A stretch of 16,090 bases of DNA, taken from contig JAGLRU010000292.1 of assembly GCA_023136145.1 (NCBI GenBank), positions 1 through 16,090 on the forward strand, given 5' to 3'. The notes under the pieces are model-generated. The model worked only from the letters and a program-made list of their open reading frames with translations, did not search any database and had not been told where the DNA came from. Shown in pieces: positions 6,477 to 14,040 of the stretch. The position numbers and the translations under genes are program-made. Position 1 is the stretch's first letter. The number at the start of each line of letters is the position of its first letter. This DNA is from Alphaproteobacteria bacterium. Lineage in GTDB: Bacteria; Pseudomonadota; Alphaproteobacteria; Micavibrionales; UBA2020.

Positions 6477-9182
6477 ATGTTAACGGCACTGGCACGAAAA
6501 ATACTTGGAAATAATAATGACCGCATTCTGAAAGGATTCAGAAAAGCAGTCGAGCAAATCAATTCGTTTGAGTCTGCCATTCAGGCACTTGACGATGTAG
6601 AGCTGCGCGCCCAGACAGACAAGTTCAAGAAGCTTCTGGAGAACGACCCCTCCTCCATTGAGGATATTCTGCCCGAAGCATTCGCCACCGCACGCGAGGC
6701 CGCGCTCCGTGCGCTGGAGCAACGCCCCTTTGACGTACAGCTTATGGGTGGCATCGCCCTCCATCAAGGCTACATTCCTGAAATGCGAACCGGCGAGGGA
6801 AAAACGCTGACAGCAACGCTGCCAATCTATCTGAACGCCCTGACTGGAAAAGGCGTGCATGTCGTCACCGTCAATGACTACCTCGCCCAACGTGACGCTA
6901 ACTGGATGAAACCAATTTACTCGATGCTGGGACTCAGCGTTGGTGCCATCGTCGCCAATATGGACGACGATTCTAGACGTGCGGCTTATGCTGCCGACAT
7001 TACATACGGAACCAACAACGAGTTCGGCTTCGATTACTTGCGCGACAACATGAAGTTCAGCATGGAGGAGATGGTACAGCGTCCCTTCCATTACGCCATC
7101 GTTGACGAGGTCGACTCCATCTTGATTGACGAGGCTCGCACACCTCTTATCATCTCCGGTGCTATTCAGGACACATCCGAGCAATACAACGTAATCGATA
7201 AAGTGATTCCGCACCTCATCCCTGAAGACTACGAAGTGGACGAGAAACACAAGACCGTCATGCTAACCGACATCGGAAACGAACATGCCGAGGAAATCAT
7301 GCGCGAAAGTGGCCTCCTGACCGAAGGCGGGCTGTACGACGCGCAAAACATCTCTCTCATACATCACATCAATCAAGCACTCCGTGCACACAAACTCTTT
7401 AGCAAGGATGTAGACTATATCGTCAAGAACAACGCTGTTATTATCATAGACGAATTCACCGGACGAATGATGGAAGGCAGACGTTTTTCTGAAGGTCTTC
7501 ATCAAGCACTAGAAGCCAAGGAAAAGGCACATGTCCAGAATGAAAATCAGGTTCTGGCATCCATCACCTTTCAGAATTATTTCCGCATGTATCCCAAGCT
7601 GGCGGGAATGACCGGCACCGCCCTGACAGAATCCGAGGAATTCGAAATGATCTACAACCTCCGCGTTGTAGAGATACCCACAAACGTAACGCAAATCCGC
7701 ATAGATCAAGACGACGAAATCTATCGCACCGCTGAGGAAAAATACGAGGCAATCGTAGCCTTGATTGAGGACTGCCGCGAGGAGCAGCAACCAGTCCTAG
7801 TAGGAACCACTTCCATCGAAAAATCAGAAACGTTGTCAAGACGATTAAAACGCTTAAAAATCGAGCATAAAGTCCTCAACGCCCGCTATCACGAACAGGA
7901 AGCACAGATCATCTCTCAAGCTGGCAAGCCGGGCGCAGTCACTATCGCTACCAACATGGCAGGACGCGGAACGGACATCAAGCTCGGCGGCAACATGGAA
8001 ATGAGGGTCGCAGAAGAAATTCCGCAGGATGCCTCCCCTGAAATGCGCGCATCAATGACCAAAAAAATTCAAGAAGAAATCGATCATTCCTATAAAATCG
8101 TAAAACATGCAGGAGGTCTTTACATCGTCGGCTCCGAACGACACGAATCACGTCGCATTGACAACCAGTTGCGCGGACGCTCAGGACGGCAGGGCGACCC
8201 AGGAGCCTCCAAATTCTACATCTCTCTGGAAGACGACCTGATGCGTATATTCGGCTCGGAGAAAATGGACAGCTTCCTGCAACGCATGGGGCTTGAGCGC
8301 GGACAGCCAATCATCCACCGATGGATCAGCACTGCCATTGAACGCGCCCAGAAAAAAGTAGAGGCGCAGCACTTCGAAATCCGCAAGAATCTGCTAAAAT
8401 TCGACAACGTTATGAACGACCAGCGTCGAGTTATCTACGAACAACGCCGTGAGATCATGGATGCCGCCGATGTCTCTGAAACCCTCAACGACATGCGAAA
8501 CGAAGTCATCGAAAATACCGTCAACCTCGCCATCCCGCGTGGCACTTATGCCGAGCAATGGGATATCACCCTCCTGAAAAATGATGCCCACCGCATCCTC
8601 GGAATCCACGTTCCGGTGGAAGAATGGATCAAAGAAGAAGGCATCGATGAAATCATAATTACCGAGCGCATCAAGAAAATCATCGACGATAAACTAGCAG
8701 CGAAAGAACAGGCAATCCCCACATCCGTTATGCGCCAAATCGAGAAAAGCATCCTTCTTCAATTGCTGGATCAAACATGGAAGGAACACTTACTGAATCT
8801 GGATTATCTGCGGCAAGGAATCATGCTTCGCGCTTATGGTCAGAAAGACCCGCTAAATGAATACAAAACAGAATCCTTCAGCATGTTCGAGGGTATGCTC
8901 TCCAATCTGCGCGAGAAAGTCACCAACGCGCTCTGCCTTATCGAACTGCACGCCGATCAACCTCCGCCAGAAATCCCTCCACCAAAGCCACCAAAGAGAA
9001 CCATCCTATCACGCGGAACAGAACCGGTAGTTCCATCGAGCATGGTGCCCAAACCCTACGAAACACCCACCTTCGACAGCAACAATCCTGAAACATGGGG
9101 CAAAACACCCAGAAACGCCACCTGCCCTTGCGGAAGCGGGAAAAAATACAAGTATTGTCATGGCAGGGCAGTTTGGAAATAA
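6477..9182 (+). CDS. secA: Preprotein translocase ATPase SecA
   Basis: SecA is the cytosolic ATPase that pushes unfolded preproteins through SecYEG. The 901-residue length is normal. Walker A is MRTGEGKT (103-110), followed by HVVTVNDYLAQRDA in the first nucleotide-binding domain and the DEAD-type DEVD at 210-213 within VDEVDSILIDEARTPLIISG. AGMTGTA and TNMAGRGTDI mark the later helicase motifs, and GSERHESRRIDNQLRGRSGRQGD the motif VI region with arginine fingers. The C-terminal tail is Pro-rich and ends in the zinc site C883-x-C885-x8-C894-H895 used for SecB and phospholipid contacts. AGAGGG at 6464-6469 lies 7 nt before the ATG. The gene is much more GC-rich than the adjoining restriction-modification genes. 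The HD-GYP gene follows after 21 nt and is likely cotranscribed. Confidence 0.98.
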   Translation: MLTALARKILGNNNDRILKGFRKAVEQINSFESAIQALDDVELRAQTDKFKKLLENDPSSIEDILPEAFATAREAALRALEQRPFDVQLMGGIALHQGYIPEMRTGEGKTLTATLPIYLNALTGKGVHVVTVNDYLAQRDANWMKPIYSMLGLSVGAIVANMDDDSRRAAYAADITYGTNNEFGFDYLRDNMKFSMEEMVQRPFHYAIVDEVDSILIDEARTPLIISGAIQDTSEQYNVIDKVIPHLIPEDYEVDEKHKTVMLTDIGNEHAEEIMRESGLLTEGGLYDAQNISLIHHINQALRAHKLFSKDVDYIVKNNAVIIIDEFTGRMMEGRRFSEGLHQALEAKEKAHVQNENQVLASITFQNYFRMYPKLAGMTGTALTESEEFEMIYNLRVVEIPTNVTQIRIDQDDEIYRTAEEKYEAIVALIEDCREEQQPVLVGTTSIEKSETLSRRLKRLKIEHKVLNARYHEQEAQIISQAGKPGAVTIATNMAGRGTDIKLGGNMEMRVAEEIPQDASPEMRASMTKKIQEEIDHSYKIVKHAGGLYIVGSERHESRRIDNQLRGRSGRQGDPGASKFYISLEDDLMRIFGSEKMDSFLQRMGLERGQPIIHRWISTAIERAQKKVEAQHFEIRKNLLKFDNVMNDQRRVIYEQRREIMDAADVSETLNDMRNEVIENTVNLAIPRGTYAEQWDITLLKNDAHRILGIHVPVEEWIKEEGIDEIIITERIKKIIDDKLAAKEQAIPTSVMRQIEKSILLQLLDQTWKEHLLNLDYLRQGIMLRAYGQKDPLNEYKTESFSMFEGMLSNLREKVTNALCLIELHADQPPPEIPPPKPPKRTILSRGTEPVVPSSMVPKPYETPTFDSNNPETWGKTPRNATCPCGSGKKYKYCHGRAVWK

Positions 9183-9203
9183 TTCTTATGAAGGAAACAG
9201 AAA

Positions 9204-9830
9204 ATGGCCGCAACAAAAGACCAGATTATTCTGAGCCTTTATCAAACTGTCCGCACGCTGTCTGATATAATAAAGCTGAAAGATTCCTATACACAAGGAC
9301 ACCAACACAACATCGCTCATATCTCGCGGACAATCGCCCAGATGATGAAACTCGACAGTGATGTCATCGACGGTCTGCGAATCGGCGCAACGCTCCATGA
9401 CTTCGGCATCATTCGCATTCCTTCCGAAATCCTAAACAAACCTGGCAAACTAACGGAACAAGAATACGAAATTGTGAAACAACATCCGGTTCACGGATAC
9501 CAGATACTTAAAAATATAAACTTCCCATGGCCTGTCGGACGAATGATATTACAGCATCACGAACGCATGGACGGATCTGGCTATCCTGGCGGGATAAGTG
9601 GCGAGGACATCATCATCGAAGCGAGGATCATCGCCGTAGCTGATGTCGTCAACTCAATGACCTCCGACAGGATATGGCGTCCTGCTCTATCCATAGAAAA
9701 TGCACTCGACGAACTCAAAAACAACAATAGTGTTAAGTATGACCCTACCGTTGTCGATGTCTGCATTGAGCTTTACACCGAGAAGAGCCATCTTCTCAAC
9801 AACGACTATTACAGGAATCACAGCAATTGA
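9204..9830 (+). CDS. Stand-alone HD-GYP domain protein (putative cyclic-di-GMP phosphodiesterase)
   Basis: A 208-residue protein consisting almost only of an HD-GYP domain, a family that degrades cyclic-di-GMP. Metal ligands expected from the family are present: H33 (GHQHNIAHIS), H65-D66, H94 (KQHP), H118-H119 and D147 (VADVV). The GYP motif is intact in HHERMDGSGYPGG (118-130). The family's HDxGK lysine, which contacts the phosphate, is replaced by isoleucine (HDFGIIRIP, residue 69), so activity may be altered. There is no receiver or PAS domain, although the N-terminal ~25 residues could form a short helix. AAGGAA lies 7 nt before the ATG at 9204. Position 21 nt after secA suggests cotranscription but not necessarily a shared function. 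It converges on nth with 27 nt between them and no visible terminator. Confidence 0.88.
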   Translation: MAATKDQIILSLYQTVRTLSDIIKLKDSYTQGHQHNIAHISRTIAQMMKLDSDVIDGLRIGATLHDFGIIRIPSEILNKPGKLTEQEYEIVKQHPVHGYQILKNINFPWPVGRMILQHHERMDGSGYPGGISGEDIIIEARIIAVADVVNSMTSDRIWRPALSIENALDELKNNNSVKYDPTVVDVCIELYTEKSHLLNNDYYRNHSN

Positions 9831-9857
9831 TCCTTCGGGAAACGCTTTGAAAATCAC

Positions 9858-10496
9858 TTACAAAGCCGTCTTATCCATGTATTCGCATAAATTACAGACG
9901 GGACATACGAAACAATCAGGTTTTCGCGCCTTGCATATATAACGACCATGCAAAACCAGCCAGTGGTGAGCATTTTTCTTGTATTCCGGCGGAACTGTTT
10001 TCAACAATTTCTCCTCAACATCTTCAGGAGTTTTGCCGCATGCCAACCCTGTGCGATTGCAAACACGGAAAATATGTCTATCAACCGCAATAGTCGGCTG
10101 CCCGAAAGCAGTATTAAGAACGACGTTAGCAGTTTTGCGCCCGACTCCGGGGAGCTTAACCAATTCCTCAAGAGTCTGCGGGACTTCGGAGCTATGTTTT
10201 TCAACCAACGCAACGGAAAGCCCGATGATGTTTTTAGCCTTGCTGTTATATAGCCCGATTGTCTTGATATAATCCTTCAGCCCCGCCTCACCGAGTTTAA
10301 GCATATCATCAGGAATCTCAACAACTTGAAACAAAGCGCGTGTTGCTTTATTAACGCCAACATCCGTAGACTGCGCCGAAAGCACAGTCGCCACCAACAG
10401 CGTGTAGGGATTGGTATATTCCAGCTCCCCCTTTGGCTCCGGGTTCCGTTTTTTAAGGCATGCGAAGAATTCTTTTATTTTTTTAGGAGTCATCAT
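9858..10496 (-). CDS. nth: Endonuclease III (DNA glycosylase/AP lyase)
   Basis: Endonuclease III removes oxidised pyrimidines and cleaves the abasic site in base-excision repair. The preferred start is the ATG at 10496, giving 212 residues, the family's normal size; an upstream TTG would only add an unconserved 12 residues. The helix-hairpin-helix is LPGVGRKTA (115-123), with catalytic K121, and catalytic D139 follows in AVDRHIFRV. The 4Fe-4S cluster ligands C188-x6-C195-x2-C198-x5-C204 have exact family spacing, with one extra cysteine (C201) inside. Upstream, only 37 nt separate it from divergently transcribed ogt. No strong ribosome binding site is seen. nth near dapB and dnaJ is a familiar alphaproteobacterial neighbourhood. 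Confidence 0.96.
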   Translation of the reverse strand: MMTPKKIKEFFACLKKRNPEPKGELEYTNPYTLLVATVLSAQSTDVGVNKATRALFQVVEIPDDMLKLGEAGLKDYIKTIGLYNSKAKNIIGLSVALVEKHSSEVPQTLEELVKLPGVGRKTANVVLNTAFGQPTIAVDRHIFRVCNRTGLACGKTPEDVEEKLLKTVPPEYKKNAHHWLVLHGRYICKARKPDCFVCPVCNLCEYMDKTAL

Positions 10497-10533
10497 TATA
10501 GTCAGATTAGCATTGCATAGAGATAACGGCAAA

Positions 10534-11073
10534 ATGAAAGTGATCCTACAGCAAATATCTGCTCATGCTACGCGTGAAAGCGGTCTAACGCTTGTCTACG
10601 GTATCCATGATTTTCCAGTGGGAAAGATTCTAATAGCCATGACGGATGAAAAACTCTGCTGGCTTGGCATCACTAACAAAGTCAAAGACCTGCGCGAAGA
10701 CTGGAAGAAAGCAAAGATCATTGAAAATATGACTGTCACCGCCCCAATTGCTTTGGAAATCGCAAAGCTCTGGTCGGCAGGGACTTTAGACAAGCTTTCC
10801 ATGCCAGTCATCCTCTATGGAACAGAATTCCAACTGAAAGTCTGGGAAGAGCTTCTAAAAATAAAACCCGGCACAACAATGACCTATAAACAGATCGCCG
10901 AAAAAATCAGTAAACCGAAAGCCTCACGCGCCGTTGGCAGTACCATCAGCAAAAATGCAGTATCTATTATCGTGCCGTGCCACCGCGTAGTACACGCATC
11001 CTCCGGCAAAAGCAATTATCGCTGGGGTGTTTTGGTCAAGGAAGCTTTGCTTAATGCGGAACGGAAAACCTAA
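10534..11073 (+). CDS. ogt: Methylated-DNA--protein-cysteine methyltransferase
   Basis: A suicide repair protein that takes the methyl group from O6-methylguanine (and O4-methylthymine) onto its own cysteine. The chosen start at 10534 gives 179 residues, normal for Ogt-type proteins. A longer open frame upstream overlaps nth antisense and has no family character. Motifs present are EFQLKVWEELLKIKPGTTMTYKQIA (98-122, helix-turn-helix entry), RAVGSTISKN (132-141, with the arginine finger R132), and the active site IVPCHRVV with acceptor C149. The substrate-pocket tail NYRWGVLVKEALLNAE closes the domain. There is no AdaA-type regulatory domain. Ogt versus the C-terminal Ada type cannot be separated further, but no adjacent alkA or ada gene is present. 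Confidence 0.94.
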   Translation: MKVILQQISAHATRESGLTLVYGIHDFPVGKILIAMTDEKLCWLGITNKVKDLREDWKKAKIIENMTVTAPIALEIAKLWSAGTLDKLSMPVILYGTEFQLKVWEELLKIKPGTTMTYKQIAEKISKPKASRAVGSTISKNAVSIIVPCHRVVHASSGKSNYRWGVLVKEALLNAERKT

Positions 11074-11092
11074 AGTGCCTTTACAGCGTCTT

Positions 11093-11785
11093 TTATTTTT
11101 TCTCTAAGGAATCGGCGATTTGTTGCAAAAGCTTAATCTCTTCTGCCATTTGCTGTATGGCAAATTCCTGACTTTGCATGGACAGCTTTTGATTTGCCAG
11201 CATCTCATCATTCATATTCCAGGCACGCTTATTTTGCTTGTAAGCAAACCAAAATACACCTCCCAGAAATACAAAAATAATCAGAAGAGGCAAATATTCC
11301 ACCAAAAATACTAGGAATTCAGGAGACGCATCAGAAGTCCAATCATCTTCATGCTCTGCCCAATCCGACGGTAAAAACCAAACATCTTGTTTTTGATCAT
11401 AATAATAATAACCGCTTCTACTCCAAGCCGCGTAACTTTTAGCATATTTTTTATAAAGATCCGGCGAGGCATCTAGAAGTTCAACTTCAATAATACCGGA
11501 TACATGTTCTTGGTACTCTCTTCTGATTTCATTAACAGCAGCATTTAGAAGTTTTAATCTGCCCTTATAAGGAAAAAAGCTTGTCTCAAAATTATAGACT
11601 CCATTTTCCTTCGTTTTTTCAAACTGCTTTGTGTTCGAGTCATTTCTGACCTGTTCCTCCCAGAAAGCCACAAGAGTCTCTTTTTTTGCAACAACGGTAC
11701 CCTCTTTACCTTCCGCAAAAACCGGAAAAGCAAAAAATACAGCTATTCCCAAAAAAACAACTATTCCAATAAATCTATTCAGCAT
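11093..11785 (-). CDS. Hypothetical exported membrane-anchored protein with C-terminal coiled coil
   Basis: I do not recognise this family. The start chosen is the ATG at 11785 (230 residues), because AGAGG sits 9 nt upstream of it and directly abuts the earlier in-frame ATG at 11794. Layout: a signal peptide at about 1-24, ending FAEG; a soluble extracytoplasmic region 25-157 rich in Lys, Glu and aromatic residues, including a YYYY run at 126-129; one membrane span at about 158-182; then a 45-residue Gln/Glu/Leu-rich tail (190-229) with coiled-coil heptad character. If the signal is cleaved, the tail would face the cytoplasm. It starts 16 nt after dapB, so it is probably in the same transcript. 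Codon usage is AT-rich like the small ORF at 3387. Confidence 0.8.
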   Translation of the reverse strand: MLNRFIGIVVFLGIAVFFAFPVFAEGKEGTVVAKKETLVAFWEEQVRNDSNTKQFEKTKENGVYNFETSFFPYKGRLKLLNAAVNEIRREYQEHVSGIIEVELLDASPDLYKKYAKSYAAWSRSGYYYYDQKQDVWFLPSDWAEHEDDWTSDASPEFLVFLVEYLPLLIIFVFLGGVFWFAYKQNKRAWNMNDEMLANQKLSMQSQEFAIQQMAEEIKLLQQIADSLEKK

Positions 11786-11801
11786 AAAAAACATCCTCTA
11801 C

Positions 11802-12605
11802 TTATTTGATTCCAAGCACGTCCTTCATGGAATAAAGTCCTGCAGGCTTGTCTTCAAGCCAAAGGGCAGCTCTAAGCGCACCTTTAGCAAAAATAGCACG
11901 GTCAGAAGCCTTGTGAATAAGTTCAAGACGCTCGCCGGGACCGGCGAAAGTAACTGTATGTTCGCCTACGATGTCCCCTCCCCGCAACACGGACATACCG
12001 ATAGTGCCGGGAATACGAGCACCGGTCATGCCGGAACGCGCAGGAATCATAACATCATCCAGTTTAACCCTACGCCCTTTTGCAGCAGCGTGACCGAGAG
12101 CAAGGGCAGTGCCGGATGGAGCATCTACTTTTTGGCGATGATGCGCCTCAAAAATTTCGATGTCGAATTCGGAAGCTAGTTTCGCCGCAGCCTGTTCGAC
12201 CAACGACAACAGAAGATTAACGCCAATGCTCATATTTGCGGCGCACAAAACAGCGGTTTTTTCGGAAGCCGAAAGCAGCACAGCTTCTTCAGCCTTTTCC
12301 AACCCAGTCATACCAACCACGATTGGCTTCATATATTGACGCGCCAACTCGGCATGTCCGGCACAAGCTTCCTTTAACGTGAAATCGATCATCACATCGC
12401 AAATCTCAAAAGCAGATTCATAGTCGGAGGTGATTTTGATTCCAGAAGCAACACAACCAGCGACTTCCCCGACATCCTGTCCAAGCATACAATTTTTGTC
12501 ATGCTCAATCGCCGCACCGATTTCCACACCATATTGCCCGGAAAGAATTTCACGAGCAATCATCCGCCCCATCCGTCCCGCCGCGCCGAGAATGCCGATT
12601 TTCAT
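11802..12605 (-). CDS. dapB: 4-hydroxy-tetrahydrodipicolinate reductase
   Basis: DapB reduces 4-hydroxy-tetrahydrodipicolinate with NAD(P)H in the diaminopimelate/lysine pathway, feeding peptidoglycan synthesis. The 267-residue length is typical. The Rossmann dinucleotide loop GAAGRMG is at 7-13 and VMIDFTLKEA at 71-80. VGMTGL (98-102) is the second cofactor contact. The active-site signature EAHHRQKVDAPSGTA (153-167) contains H155/H156 and K159. RGGDIVGEHTVTF and the SDRAIFAKGALRAA block close the substrate domain. AAAGGGG lies about 6 nt before the ATG. Upstream is the palindromic element at 12655-12760, then dnaJ in the same direction. Confidence 0.97.
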   Translation of the reverse strand: MKIGILGAAGRMGRMIAREILSGQYGVEIGAAIEHDKNCMLGQDVGEVAGCVASGIKITSDYESAFEICDVMIDFTLKEACAGHAELARQYMKPIVVGMTGLEKAEEAVLLSASEKTAVLCAANMSIGVNLLLSLVEQAAAKLASEFDIEIFEAHHRQKVDAPSGTALALGHAAAKGRRVKLDDVMIPARSGMTGARIPGTIGMSVLRGGDIVGEHTVTFAGPGERLELIHKASDRAIFAKGALRAALWLEDKPAGLYSMKDVLGIK

Positions 12606-12654
12606 GTTCTACCCCTTTCAGATAAGAATGCTAAATTCCAGACTCAAAACCACC

Positions 12655-12760
12655 GTTATGCCCGCTTTACGCGGGCATCTGAAAGGCTATCCAGCCGTCA
12701 TGTAGACTCATAAGACGCGCAGACGCGCTACCAGACCCCCGCGCAAGGCGGGGGTGACGA
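12655..12760. repeat. REP/BIME-like palindromic element between dnaJ and dapB
   Basis: Two GC-rich hairpins lie 56 nt apart. ATGCCCGC/GCGGGCAT (12658-12665 and 12671-12678) and ACCCCCGC/GCGGGGGT (12735-12742 and 12748-12755) each have an 8-bp perfect stem and a 5-nt loop. The outer ends are also inverted copies of each other (CGTTATGCCCGC against CGTCACCCCCGC, 9 of 12). Between them are a direct repeat GACGCGC-A-GACGCGC (12714-12728) and a small GGCT/AGCC stem. Neither hairpin is followed by a T tract on either strand, so it is not a standard terminator. The style is that of dispersed intergenic palindromes of proteobacteria. Confidence 0.65.
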
Positions 12761-12816
12761 CTTGTTGTAAATTTAAAAAATTCGTCTTTCATGAATACGT
12801 ACCTTAGTAAAACTTT

Positions 12817-13974
12817 TCAATCCTTCAATTCCTCCCACAAATCCTTCATCTTGCCGAAAAAACCGTGAGACTGTGGGTTAGTTTTTGCATCGTTGCCTTC
12901 TTTGGCAAATTCCTGCATCAACTCTTTTTGTTTTCTTGTCAAATTGACCGGAGTTTCAACCGCAGCCTCAACGAACATATCACCGTGAACAGACGAGTGC
13001 AGAATTGTCATACCCTTACCCTTAAGCCGGAACTGCTGTCCAGTCTGCGTACCGTGAGGAATGGTGACTTTTATGCGTTTGCCGTCAATAGTTGGAACTT
13101 CAATTATGCCTCCCAGAGTGACGAGGTGCATCATAACAGGAACACGACAATATAGGTTCGCACCATCACGCTGAAAGAATTGGTGCGGCCTAATCCTCAG
13201 AAAAGCATACAAATCTCCAGGAGGGCCACCACGAACACCGGCTTCACCCTCGCCAGCAAGACGAATTCGCGTACCGTCCTCAATTCCGGCTGGAATAGCA
13301 ACATTAAGAGTCTTTTCTTTGCGAATACGTCCACTGCCACCGCAAGAATGACATGGGTTTTTAATTGTCTGGCCAACGCCACCACAACTTGGGCAGGTGC
13401 GCTCAACCGTGAAAAATCCCTGCTGCGCCCGCACGCGACCTGCGCCCCCGCAAGTGCCGCAGGTTTCCGCCTTTGAACCTTTTCCCGCGCCACTGCCGGT
13501 ACAAGTCTGGCAACTTTGCCATGTGGAAATTTTAACTGGTGCATTCTTGCCATTATAGGATTCTTCAAGCGTAATTTCCATCTCATGGCTAATGTCCGCA
13601 CCACGACGCACTCCGCCACCATCGCTCCGCCGTCCGGCCTGAGCCTGACCACCCATAAAGTCACCGAACATCTCCTCGAAAATATCGGTGAACCCTCCGC
13701 CACTAAAACCACCGTGATGCGTCCCTTGCCGCGCTCCACTGTTACCACCCTGAAAAGCCGAATGACCGAAACGATCATAAGCAGCGCGTTTCTGATCGTC
13801 CTTCAGAATGTCATAGGCTTCGTTGGCTTCCTTGAATTTATGTTCGGCTTCATTGTTGCCGGGATTTTTGTCAGGGTGATACTTCATAGCCATCCGGCGA
13901 TAGGCCTTTTTCAGGTCTCCCGCTGAGGCTTTTTTATCGCTACCCAGAATTTCGTAATAATCTTTTTTGGCCAT
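12817..13974 (-). CDS. dnaJ: Chaperone DnaJ (Hsp40)
   Basis: Co-chaperone that delivers clients to DnaK and stimulates its ATPase. The 385-residue length is normal for a type I Hsp40. The J domain is residues 1-70, with HPD at 33-35. A Gly/Phe-rich linker (about 75-120) includes FTDIFEEMFGDFMGG. Four zinc-finger repeats CxxCxGxG start at 155, 172, 194 and 208, with all cysteines present. The client-binding C-terminal domains run from about 220 to 350, with GEGEAGVRGGPPGDLY and KGKGMTIL. The ribosome binding site GAGGA (plus strand 13984-13988) is 9 nt upstream and partly inside the hairpin between dnaK and dnaJ. It is the second gene of the dnaK operon. Confidence 0.98.
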   Translation of the reverse strand: MAKKDYYEILGSDKKASAGDLKKAYRRMAMKYHPDKNPGNNEAEHKFKEANEAYDILKDDQKRAAYDRFGHSAFQGGNSGARQGTHHGGFSGGGFTDIFEEMFGDFMGGQAQAGRRSDGGGVRRGADISHEMEITLEESYNGKNAPVKISTWQSCQTCTGSGAGKGSKAETCGTCGGAGRVRAQQGFFTVERTCPSCGGVGQTIKNPCHSCGGSGRIRKEKTLNVAIPAGIEDGTRIRLAGEGEAGVRGGPPGDLYAFLRIRPHQFFQRDGANLYCRVPVMMHLVTLGGIIEVPTIDGKRIKVTIPHGTQTGQQFRLKGKGMTILHSSVHGDMFVEAAVETPVNLTRKQKELMQEFAKEGNDAKTNPQSHGFFGKMKDLWEELKD

Positions 13975-13985
13975 TTTGTTTTGTC

Positions 13986-14038
13986 CTCATTGTCACTCCT
14001 GACTCCGCACTTATCGCAAAGTCAGGATGACAAATGAG
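13986..14038 (-). promoter_or_regulatory. Long imperfect hairpin between dnaK and dnaJ
   Basis: The arms pair as CTCATT-GTCA-TCCTGACT with their complements at 14020-14038, about 18 base pairs with two single-base bulges and a 15-nt loop. It fills most of the 66-nt gap between the genes. No T tract follows on the minus strand, so simple termination is unlikely. The dnaJ-proximal arm shares three bases with the dnaJ ribosome binding site GAGGA. It may be an attenuating or mRNA-stabilising structure, or another dispersed palindrome. Confidence 0.65.
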
Positions 14039-14040
14039 AG

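Noticed and set aside
6480..7250. 256-residue minus-strand open frame under secA
   Set aside because: It is antisense to the conserved SecA motor domain, has no recognisable motifs, and its Val/Cys/His-rich composition is that of a shadow frame.
9831..9857. Bidirectional terminator between the HD-GYP gene and nth
   Set aside because: No stem of useful length is present in these 27 nt.
10411..10533. N-terminal extension of ogt by 41 residues
   Set aside because: The extra residues are antisense to the start of nth, look unlike the family, and the ATG at 10534 gives a normal-length protein.
13197..13778. 193-residue minus-strand open frame overlapping dnaJ
   Set aside because: It is a different frame of the same strand as dnaJ, whose J domain, zinc fingers and length are complete.
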